Source: CANHEE01 sp043777755
Lineage (GTDB): Bacteria; Bacteroidota; Bacteroidia; Chitinophagales; Saprospiraceae
Length of the DNA: 12,431 nucleotides
Assembly: GCA_043777755.1 (NCBI GenBank)
Contig: JAYWHK010000071.1
Location: forward strand, 1 to 12,431
Direction: 5' to 3'
Shown: in pieces, positions 1-5,855 of the stretch
How positions within the stretch are numbered: the stretch's first letter is position 1
How the letters are laid out: each line of letters opens with the position of its first letter
Made by a program: the position numbers and the translations under genes
Notes under the pieces: generated by a model
What the model was told of the DNA's origin: nothing
Database searches by the model: none
What the model saw: only the letters and a program-made list of their open reading frames with translations

Positions 1-1
1 T

Positions 2-799
2 TTGATAAATAATTCGGGTATTTTCATCGACAAAGATAGTCGTTTTTTACAAATTTTAATTTGTCATCATTTTGTCTGTTTTTATGCGTTTAACCTGAAA
101 ATCAAGGCACAATCAGGTACAGTAAAAGCATTTATTCGTAGAGAAGGGAAAAAGGTCTATGCGCTACTTGACAAGGAAAATAATTGTTTTGATGAAAAAT
201 TACTGTATGATTTTGATTTGAAAGTTGGTGAAAGCACTTTAATTACTACTCAATATACAGGCGGAGAAGAATATTTTTATGATTTGCTAAAGATAGAAAA
301 AGTAACATTTTTTGGAAAAATTAGGCAAAAATATATTTTTGAAGTACGTAATATGCAGAATAAATTAGTAGGTCAAAAGGTTTGGATAGAAGGCATTGGC
401 TCATTGGTTCATCCTTTTGAAACACTCATCAAGCCTGTTTTTGATGGTTATTGGTATGAATTGTTGTGCAGTTATAGCAATCAGCAACAGCATTACATGA
501 ATCCAAAATATAATTTTTGCAATACAACAGCACCTACAAATGACATTTTTTTAGAAAATATTGATGTTCAAATTTCTCCAAATCCTTTTCACAATAACCT
601 GACTATCAATATTTTAGATGAAGCTAACGATGATTTCACAATGGTGCTGTATAATAACATTGGTCAAGAAGTCCTGCGTCAAAGTGTAGCTCCTCAAACT
701 TCGGTTGATGTTGCTGCTTTGGCACAAGGCACTTATTTTGTAAAAATCATGAATAAAGATAAATCAAAAAGTGTGGTGAGGCGAGTGGTGAAATTATAA
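2..799 (+). CDS. Secreted protein with T9SS type A sorting domain (5' partial)
   Basis: The last ~80 residues (about 184-265) form a T9SS type A C-terminal sorting domain: ISPNPFHN start, LYNNIGQEV strand, LAQGTYFVKI, and a basic end VVRRVVKL. This domain directs export through the outer membrane by T9SS and cleavage or anchoring at the surface. Before it lies a module with WIEGIGS at 128-134 and two cysteines (155, 173), a pattern I recall from many uncharacterised Bacteroidota T9SS cargo proteins; its function is unknown. The frame is open to the window edge. The only start-like codon is a TTG at base 2 and the next in-frame Met is near residue 118, so the true start is probably upstream. 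Residues 1-35 do not look like the usual upstream part of this family, nor a clean signal peptide, so an N-terminal rearrangement is possible. The gene converges on rpe. Confidence 0.8.
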   Translation: MINNSGIFIDKDSRFLQILICHHFVCFYAFNLKIKAQSGTVKAFIRREGKKVYALLDKENNCFDEKLLYDFDLKVGESTLITTQYTGGEEYFYDLLKIEKVTFFGKIRQKYIFEVRNMQNKLVGQKVWIEGIGSLVHPFETLIKPVFDGYWYELLCSYSNQQQHYMNPKYNFCNTTAPTNDIFLENIDVQISPNPFHNNLTINILDEANDDFTMVLYNNIGQEVLRQSVAPQTSVDVAALAQGTYFVKIMNKDKSKSVVRRVVKL

Positions 800-804
800 A
801 ATAA

Positions 805-888
805 ATTTAGCACACGGCACTTGCAATATCTTTAATATCTAATAACCAATATCCGTTGTGTGTATCTACGGTAATCCGTGTGCTAAAT
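805..888 (+). terminator. Inverted repeat between convergent genes, possible terminator
   Basis: A 13-bp perfect inverted repeat (ATTTAGCACACGG at 805-817, its complement at 876-888) encloses 58 bases and lies between the ends of the upstream T9SS cargo gene and rpe. The right arm is followed by TTATTTTTT, so on the + strand it resembles an intrinsic terminator with an unusually large loop. The T-run overlaps the last codons of rpe. Confidence 0.45.
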
Positions 889-890
889 CC

Positions 891-1535
891 TTATTTTTTC
901 AAATCCACTATCGCTTGTTTAGGATTTTCTGCTTTAAAAACACTGTTTCCAGCCACTAAAATGTCTGCTCCAGCGTTGATCAATTGTTTATAGTTTGCCA
1001 AACCAACACCGCCATCAATTTCTATCAAGGTAGAAGAATGGTTATCGCTGATAAGTTTGCGTAGTTTTCTAACCTTTTCGTAGGTTTGTGTGATGAATTT
1101 TTGACCACCAAAACCAGGATTTACACTCATCAAACACACCAAATCTGCTTCGTCAATGATGTCTTCCAAAACGCTAATGGGCGTATGTGGATTGAGCGCA
1201 ATACCAGCTTTTGCACCAGTCGCCTTGATTTGTTGCAAGGTGCGGTGCAAATGCGTACACGCCTCATAATGAACCGTTATCACGTCAGCTCCTGCTTGGC
1301 GAAACTCCTCAATGTATTTTTCTGGCTCGACAATCATCAAGTGAACATCAAGTGGTTTGGTACAATGCTTTTTGATGCTTTCGACGATTGCTTGTCCAAA
1401 AGAAATATTGGGAACAAAACGCCCGTCCATTACATCTACATGAAGCCAATCTGCTTGACTGTCATTGATTATTGCGATTTCCTCAGCCAAACGAGCAAAG
1501 TCCGCTGCTAAAATTGAAGGTGCTATAAAGTGCAT
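891..1535 (-). CDS. rpe: Ribulose-phosphate 3-epimerase
   Basis: Interconverts D-ribulose 5-phosphate and D-xylulose 5-phosphate in the cytoplasmic pentose phosphate pathway. The 214-aa product is full length for the family, a single TIM barrel. Family signatures run in order: APSILAADF at 5-13 with Ser7, HVDVMDG at 32-38 giving metal ligands His32 and Asp34, DVHLMI at 63-68 with His65, NPGFGGQ at 139-145 in the phosphate-binding loop, and EIDGGV at 172-177 with Asp174, the second acid/base residue. AGNSVF at 195-200 completes the phosphate site. All expected catalytic and metal positions are present. The start is ATG at 1535; the leader is A/T-rich without a clear Shine-Dalgarno, normal for this phylum. 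No linked pentose-phosphate genes are in the window. The upstream CNNM gene has the same orientation but lies beyond 180 bases of repeats, so an operon is uncertain. Confidence 0.97.
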   Translation of the reverse strand: MHFIAPSILAADFARLAEEIAIINDSQADWLHVDVMDGRFVPNISFGQAIVESIKKHCTKPLDVHLMIVEPEKYIEEFRQAGADVITVHYEACTHLHRTLQQIKATGAKAGIALNPHTPISVLEDIIDEADLVCLMSVNPGFGGQKFITQTYEKVRKLRKLISDNHSSTLIEIDGGVGLANYKQLINAGADILVAGNSVFKAENPKQAIVDLKK

Positions 1536-1577
1536 AAATTCTTTTTTATTTTAAATTCTTTTTATTCTAAATTCGGG

Positions 1578-1702
1578 ATTCTAAATTCTAAATTTTACGA
1601 TTGTACCCAATTCGATTCTGAAATTTAGAATTTAGAATAAAAAAATTTAGAACCAGAAATTCTATTGTACCCAATTCGATTCTTAAATTTAGAATTTAGA
1701 AT
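1578..1702. repeat. A/T-rich repeat cluster: 18-bp arms plus two 39-bp direct copies
   Basis: This is the gene-free stretch between the CNNM gene and rpe. An 18-base arm (attctaaattctaaattt, 1578-1595) has exact reverse complements at 1621-1638 and 1685-1702. A 39-base unit containing TTGTACCCAATTCGATTCT occurs twice, at 1600-1638 and 1664-1702, with one mismatch and a 64-base period. The first arm and its nearest complement could form a hairpin with a 25-base loop. I see no ORF or promoter here. It reads as a non-coding intergenic repeat family, with possible leftward transcription through it. Confidence 0.85.
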
Positions 1703-1717
1703 CTTGAATTTAGTATT

Positions 1718-3007
1718 CTATTGAATTTTTAGTAAAATCTTATCAATTCGAGTGCCATCCATATCAATGACTTCAAATTTATAATTTTTCCAAGTGTATG
1801 TTTTTCCAACTTCTGGAATGTATTTCAAACCATTAATGATAAGTCCAGCAATTGTATTGTATTCTGATTCGTCTGGTAACTCTTCGATGTGGAAGTAATC
1901 TTTAAAATAATCTTGCTGGGTCAAACCATCAACCAAATAAGTGCCATCTTCTCGTTTTACAATGCGGTTGTCTTCTTCGTGCGAAGGTGCTTCTGTGGCA
2001 TTTTCTGCAATTTCTTGCAAAACATCGTTCATCGTAACCGTTCCTTGAACTGTTCCAAATTCGTCAATAACCAAGGCGAAAAAAGTATTTTCCTCTCGCA
2101 TCATTTCCAACAGCGAAAATGCCCTCATGTTTTCAGGAACATACAATGGGTCTTGTGCCATGCTGCGCAAAGTATCTACACTTGCCTGATTTTCAAGCTG
2201 ATAGCGAACCAAATGCTTCATTTCCATAACGCCTAAAACAGAATCCAAACTGTCTTCACAAATCGGATAATAAGAATGTGTATCCTCTATGATGACCGCC
2301 ACGTTCTCTTCCCAAGTATTATTGACATCAAGAAAAACAACGTCCATACGTGGCTGCATGAGTTCATCAACCCGTTTGTCTGCCATACGAAACACCTGTT
2401 CGACCATTTTTTGTTCGGTCACTTCAAACTGTCCGCCTTGTGTTCCTTCCTCAATGAGTGCTTTGATTTCTTCTTCCGTAACGGCTTGTTCATTGACTTT
2501 ATCTAAGCCTAAAATGCGCAGTATCAATTCCGTTGTCTTACTCAAAACCCAAACAAATGGGCTTCCGATTTTACTCACCAATTTCATCAAAGGCGACAAA
2601 CGAACCGCAATGTTTTCTGGACTGGACATACCAATGCGTTTTGGTACTAATTCACCTAAAATCAGAGAGAAAAAAGTAATAAAAAACACCACAATACCAA
2701 GGCTAACCGTTTCTGAATAAGGTTGTAATTCAGCTATTGCTTCAATGCTTGGTTTGAGTTTTACGGCAATTGCGCTACCTCCATAAACACCCGTAATTTG
2801 ACCAATCAAAGTGATGCCAAACTGAACAGTTGAGAGCAATTTATTGGGTTCTGCGGCTAATTCTAAAGCAGTTTTTGCGCCAAGGCTTCCTTTTTCAGCC
2901 ATTTTTTGCAATCGAATCCTTCTTGCAGATACAATTGCAATCTCTGACATGGCAAATACGCCATTGGCTAAAATCAAAATGAATATTATAATAATTTCGG
3001 TGGACAT
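1718..3007 (-). CDS. CNNM/CorC (hemolysin C) family protein, DUF21 + CBS pair
   Basis: Inner-membrane protein of the CNNM/CorC/HlyC family, whose members are linked to Mg2+ efflux; the substrate here is inferred. With the start at 3007 it is 429 aa. Residues 1-190 form the DUF21 transmembrane domain: helix 5-22, conserved AMSEIAIVS and QFGITLIGQ segments, a helix near 98-115, and the hallmark GELVPKRIG after it. A CBS pair follows (MQPRMDVVFLDV and the YPICEDS segment, then FALVIDEFGTVQGTVTMNDVL), typically a nucleotide-sensing module. The last ~80 residues match the CorC_HlyC domain (VDGLTQQDY, YNTIAGLI, IDKILLKI). A longer reading frame starts at 3076 with 23 extra residues, but MSTEIIII is the natural family start. 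GldE, the gliding-associated paralogue, has the same architecture and cannot be excluded, though no gld genes are nearby. It is divergent from the Rpn gene. Confidence 0.9.
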   Translation of the reverse strand: MSTEIIIIFILILANGVFAMSEIAIVSARRIRLQKMAEKGSLGAKTALELAAEPNKLLSTVQFGITLIGQITGVYGGSAIAVKLKPSIEAIAELQPYSETVSLGIVVFFITFFSLILGELVPKRIGMSSPENIAVRLSPLMKLVSKIGSPFVWVLSKTTELILRILGLDKVNEQAVTEEEIKALIEEGTQGGQFEVTEQKMVEQVFRMADKRVDELMQPRMDVVFLDVNNTWEENVAVIIEDTHSYYPICEDSLDSVLGVMEMKHLVRYQLENQASVDTLRSMAQDPLYVPENMRAFSLLEMMREENTFFALVIDEFGTVQGTVTMNDVLQEIAENATEAPSHEEDNRIVKREDGTYLVDGLTQQDYFKDYFHIEELPDESEYNTIAGLIINGLKYIPEVGKTYTWKNYKFEVIDMDGTRIDKILLKIQ

Positions 3008-3126
3008 AATTTTTTTATAAAAAATAAATTTTTGCAAAAATAAGAAAAAAACAGCAAACGAGAACCATTTAAGCATAAAAGTATTTAAAACCTATTTTTT
3101 TAATAAAAAAGAAAGTATTTTCTTTA

Positions 3127-3149
3127 TATCTTTGCAGCGATAAAATCGC
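3127..3149 (+). promoter_or_regulatory. Candidate Bacteroidota promoter (-7 TATCTTTG) for the Rpn gene
   Basis: TATCTTTG at 3127-3134 matches the TAnnTTTG -7 element of the Bacteroidota major sigma factor and lies 20 bases before the ATG at 3155, which predicts a very short leader. No convincing -33 TTTG is visible. Just downstream, GCGAT-AAA-ATCGC (3137-3149) is a small perfect inverted repeat that could be an operator or an early hairpin. Confidence 0.55.
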
Positions 3150-3154
3150 AAAAG

Positions 3155-3994
3155 ATGAAATTTGTAGATATAAAAAATGATGTTGCTTTTCGCAAGATAT
3201 TTGGCAACCAAAAAAAATCAGTCGTATTAATTTCTTTTCTAAATGCAGTATTGCGTTTGGAAGGTCATAATCGCATTACCAAAGTAACAATTATAGACCC
3301 TTACTTGCTTCCACGAATTGCAGGAGAAAAAGCCAGTATCATTGATGTTCGAGCTACTGACCAGCGAAATCGACAATTTATAGTAGAAATGCAAGTCGCA
3401 GATTTAAAAGGTTTTGAAAGTCGAGTACAATATTATACTGCAAAAGATTACTCTATGCAAATTGATAAAGGAGAAGATTATATAAAACTCAAACCTACTT
3501 TTTTTGTTGGAATACTCAATTTTGGTGTTGGATTTGGCAAACAATACCTTGCAAAGCATTTTACAGTTGAAGAAGAAACAGGCGAATGTGTTTTAGATGG
3601 TATTCAATACAGGTTTATTCAACTGACTAAATTCAAGAAAAAAAGACATGAATTAGTAGATATGGTTGATAAATGGACTTATTTTATCAAGCACGCTGAA
3701 AAATTAGAAGTTATCCCTGATGACATCGAAGATGAAGGGTTAATCACTGCCTACAAAGAAGCGGATAAGCACTCATGGAAAAAAGAAGAATTGATTGCTT
3801 ATGACAATGCAAGTATGCGGGAGCAAGACGAAAGAGGTAGAGTAGAAAAAGCAAGAGAAGAAGGAGGGAATAAAAAAGAAATTGAAGCAATTTTAGGTTT
3901 GGATGAAAATGGAGTTCCAATAGAAATCATTGCTAAATCACTTAAAATTTCAATTGAACGAGTACTTCAAATCATTGAAAACCACTCAAAATAA
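3155..3994 (+). CDS. Rpn family recombination-promoting nuclease (PDDEXK_2)
   Basis: Cytoplasmic protein of the Rpn / PD-(D/E)XK nuclease 'transposase' family. Characterised E. coli members are DNA endonucleases that promote RecA-independent recombination; the role here is not known. At 279 aa it is near usual length. The N-terminus carries the family opening NDVAFRKIFG (8-17). The nuclease core is visible as Asp64 (SIIDVRATD) and Glu78-x-Gln80 (FIVEMQ), the D...ExQ variant typical of this family, followed by the conserved RVQYYTAKDY (90-99). The C-terminus has a charged, probably helical linker (215-240) and a short segment GVPIEIIAKSLKISIERV that looks like a small helix-turn-helix tail seen in many Rpn proteins. 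It is divergent from the CNNM gene and 27 bases ahead of the dehydrogenase, so read-through is likely. No terminal inverted repeats flank it, so I do not call it a complete mobile element. Confidence 0.88.
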   Translation: MKFVDIKNDVAFRKIFGNQKKSVVLISFLNAVLRLEGHNRITKVTIIDPYLLPRIAGEKASIIDVRATDQRNRQFIVEMQVADLKGFESRVQYYTAKDYSMQIDKGEDYIKLKPTFFVGILNFGVGFGKQYLAKHFTVEEETGECVLDGIQYRFIQLTKFKKKRHELVDMVDKWTYFIKHAEKLEVIPDDIEDEGLITAYKEADKHSWKKEELIAYDNASMREQDERGRVEKAREEGGNKKEIEAILGLDENGVPIEIIAKSLKISIERVLQIIENHSK

Positions 3995-4021
3995 GTAGAA
4001 AATCTTAAATTAAAAAATACT

Positions 4022-5380
4022 ATGTCAAAAATAGCACAATCCATTTATCCTTTCAACGGTGAAATCACTGCTGAATATCCATTTTTGAGCCAAGAACAAG
4101 TTGCTAAAAAAATCAAGCGTTCAGAAAAAGCATACACTTCTTGGAAAAATACAATTTTTGCACAACGTGCTGATTTACAACGCAATGCAGCCAAAATTCT
4201 TCGTGAAAACAAAGAACGTTATGCTGCTTTAATCACTGGCGAAATGGGAAAAATTATCAATGAATCCCGTGCAGAAGTTGAAAAATGTGCCTTCGGATTA
4301 GAATGGTATGCCGACCACGCAGAGCAATTGCTCAAAGATGAAAATATTCAAACCGATACGAATAATTATGTTTTGTACCAACCCATTGGTTGTGTTTTTG
4401 CCATAATGCCTTGGAATTTTCCATTTTGGCAAGCGTTCCGATATGCTGGTGCGGCATTGATGGCAGGCAATGTTTCGTTGTTAAAGCACGCTCCGAATGT
4501 CAGCGGTTGTTCTTTGGCGATTGAAGAAGTTTTTCGTTTGGCAGGCTACCCCGAAGGTGTTTTTCAGTCCTTGGTCATGGACGTTGATTTAACAGAATAT
4601 GTTGTTAGTCAAGACATTGTGCAAGGTGTTACGCTTACTGGAAGCGAGCTAGCAGGCTCGTCCGTAGCAGCTTTGGCAGGAAAATACATTAAAAAATCAG
4701 TCTTAGAATTGGGTGGTTCTGACCCTGTTTTGGTTTTGGACGACGCTGATGTTGCGAAAGCAGCACGAATCGCTGTCAGTTCTCGAATGATGAATGCAGG
4801 ACAAAGCTGTATTGCAGCAAAACGTTTTTTAGTGACAGGAAAAAATTATGAATTGTTTGTTGATAATGTTCAGTCGTTGATTGTGGACATCAGACAAGGT
4901 GATCCTTTTGCGCCTGATACCAATATGGGGCCTATGGCTCGCTTAGATTTGGCTGAAAATCTATACGGACAAGTAAAAAAATCTATGCAATCTGGTGCTA
5001 AAAAAGTTTTAGGCGGTTATCACGATGGCTGTAATTTTGAACCAACACTCTTATTAGATGTTACTGAAAAAATGCCAACGATGTGTGAAGAAACTTTTGG
5101 TCCGTTGGCATCTATCTATCGTGTTGATAATGAGCAAGATATGATTGATGTTGCGAACAGAACATCGCTTGGATTGGGTGCATCAATCTACTCAGAGGAC
5201 AGAGATAGAGCCTTGCACATCGCTAAACAAATCAATGCTGGCAGTGTTTTTATCAATAATATGGTGAAAAGTGACCCAAGAATTCCTTTTGGTGGTGTCA
5301 AAAAATCTGGTTATGGTAGAGAATTAGCTGCACATGGCTTGAAAGAATTTACAAATGTAAAAACGGTGGCAGTGTACTAA
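4022..5380 (+). CDS. NAD(P)-dependent succinate-semialdehyde dehydrogenase, Sad/YneI-like
   Basis: Aldehyde dehydrogenase superfamily enzyme, cytoplasmic, most like the compact Sad/YneI group that oxidises succinate semialdehyde to succinate (GABA or related catabolism). Length is 452 aa, complete, close to the ~460 aa of that group. Conserved residues are present: MPWNFPFWQ with Asn132, LLKHAPN with Lys155 (cofactor binding), VTLTGS at 204-208 of the Rossmann region, LELGGSDP with general base Glu229, GQSCIAAKRF with nucleophile Cys263, EETFGP with Glu357, and IPFGGVKKSGYGRE near the end. The GQSCIAAKRF form favours SSADH over betaine- or glyceraldehyde-type enzymes, but substrate cannot be fixed from sequence. 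No transaminase (gabT) or transporter is in the window. The start at 4022 gives MSKIAQSI after an A-rich leader. Adjacency to the Rpn gene is probably incidental. Confidence 0.92.
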   Translation: MSKIAQSIYPFNGEITAEYPFLSQEQVAKKIKRSEKAYTSWKNTIFAQRADLQRNAAKILRENKERYAALITGEMGKIINESRAEVEKCAFGLEWYADHAEQLLKDENIQTDTNNYVLYQPIGCVFAIMPWNFPFWQAFRYAGAALMAGNVSLLKHAPNVSGCSLAIEEVFRLAGYPEGVFQSLVMDVDLTEYVVSQDIVQGVTLTGSELAGSSVAALAGKYIKKSVLELGGSDPVLVLDDADVAKAARIAVSSRMMNAGQSCIAAKRFLVTGKNYELFVDNVQSLIVDIRQGDPFAPDTNMGPMARLDLAENLYGQVKKSMQSGAKKVLGGYHDGCNFEPTLLLDVTEKMPTMCEETFGPLASIYRVDNEQDMIDVANRTSLGLGASIYSEDRDRALHIAKQINAGSVFINNMVKSDPRIPFGGVKKSGYGRELAAHGLKEFTNVKTVAVY

Positions 5381-5395
5381 AAGTTAGATTTTCAT

Positions 5396-5515
5396 GTAGA
5401 GAAAAGGCGTGCCTTTTCTCGTGTTTCGCACGTATTACGTAGAGAAAAGGTACGCCTTTTCTCGCACTACGCAAGGCATACGTAACACGAGAAAAGGCGT
5501 GCCTTTTCTCTACGT
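5396..5515. repeat. Cluster of three REP-like palindromes
   Basis: Three 22-base palindromes built on arm GAGAAAAGG(C) lie at 5399-5420, 5442-5463 and 5489-5510, separated by 21 and 25 bases. Copies 1 and 3 are identical, with 10-bp arms around GT; copy 2 has 9-bp arms around TACG. Copies 2 and 3 with their flanks (5437-5464 and 5488-5515) are also reverse complements of each other over 28 bases with one mismatch, so a larger hairpin or cruciform is possible. The cluster starts 16 bases after the dehydrogenase stop and could terminate or stabilise its transcript, but no T-run follows. It looks like a repetitive extragenic palindrome family. Confidence 0.85.
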
Positions 5516-5599
5516 GAGTTTTTACAGACATTGATTATCCAGAGAAATATTCACATTGACAAATAATTTTTTTATTTTTCTAAAAAATAAAACCTTTCA

Positions 5600-5630
5600 T
5601 TGCATTATAAAAAATTTGGACGTATATTTG
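5600..5630 (+). promoter_or_regulatory. Candidate promoter upstream of the protease
   Basis: TTG at 5600-5602 and TATATTTG at 5623-5630 fit the Bacteroidota -33 (TTTG/TTG) and -7 (TAnnTTTG) elements with a 20-base spacer. It lies about 225 bases before the protease ATG, so the leader would include the 17-bp inverted repeat at 5693-5780. No other good match is seen closer to the gene. Confidence 0.45.
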
Positions 5631-5692
5631 TAGTCAATATCAATAGATTATAATGTTTTTTCGTAACTATTTACCACTTTTGCAGTTTTTTC

Positions 5693-5780
5693 ACCACGGA
5701 GAAACAGAGAACACAGAGTTTGACAAAAAATTAGCCGAAGGCTAATTTTTTTGCCTCCGTGACCTCTGTTTCTCCGTGGT
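5693..5780. repeat. Nested inverted repeat in the protease leader
   Basis: Perfect 17-bp arms (ACCACGGAGAAACAGAG at 5693-5709, complement at 5764-5780) enclose a second perfect hairpin, AAAAAATTAGCC-GAA-GGCTAATTTTTT (5725-5751). The inner hairpin ends in a T-run and so resembles an intrinsic terminator on the + strand. The outer arms carry the 'CACGGAG...CAGAG' wording that I recall as a short repeat scattered in many unrelated bacterial genomes. Located 76 bases before the protease start. Confidence 0.8.
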
Positions 5781-5855
5781 AAAAATAAAAAATCGAAGAT
5801 TTTTTTTCGACGCTAAACAGTTACATTTTTTAATAAAAATAATTTTTTTCGTCCC

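Noticed and set aside
1086..1511. 141-codon ORF antisense to rpe
   Set aside because: rpe is complete with all catalytic motifs; the antisense product has no recognisable features.
2289..2720. 143-codon ORF antisense to the CNNM gene
   Set aside because: Serine/threonine-rich shadow of a conserved CBS/DUF21 coding region, with no motif or start context of its own.
3077..3154. Leftward promoter for the CNNM gene in the divergent spacer
   Set aside because: The best leftward match (TACTTTTATG) breaks the TAnnTTTG spacing and has no -33 partner.
5399..5510. Three regularly spaced repeats resembling a mini CRISPR array
   Set aside because: Repeats are fully palindromic, only 22 bases and three in number; the intervening 21 and 25 bases share the palindrome flanks, and no cas gene is present.
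5349..5531. 60-codon leftward ORF over the palindrome cluster
   Set aside because: Its repeated KRHAF peptides are just the translated palindromes.
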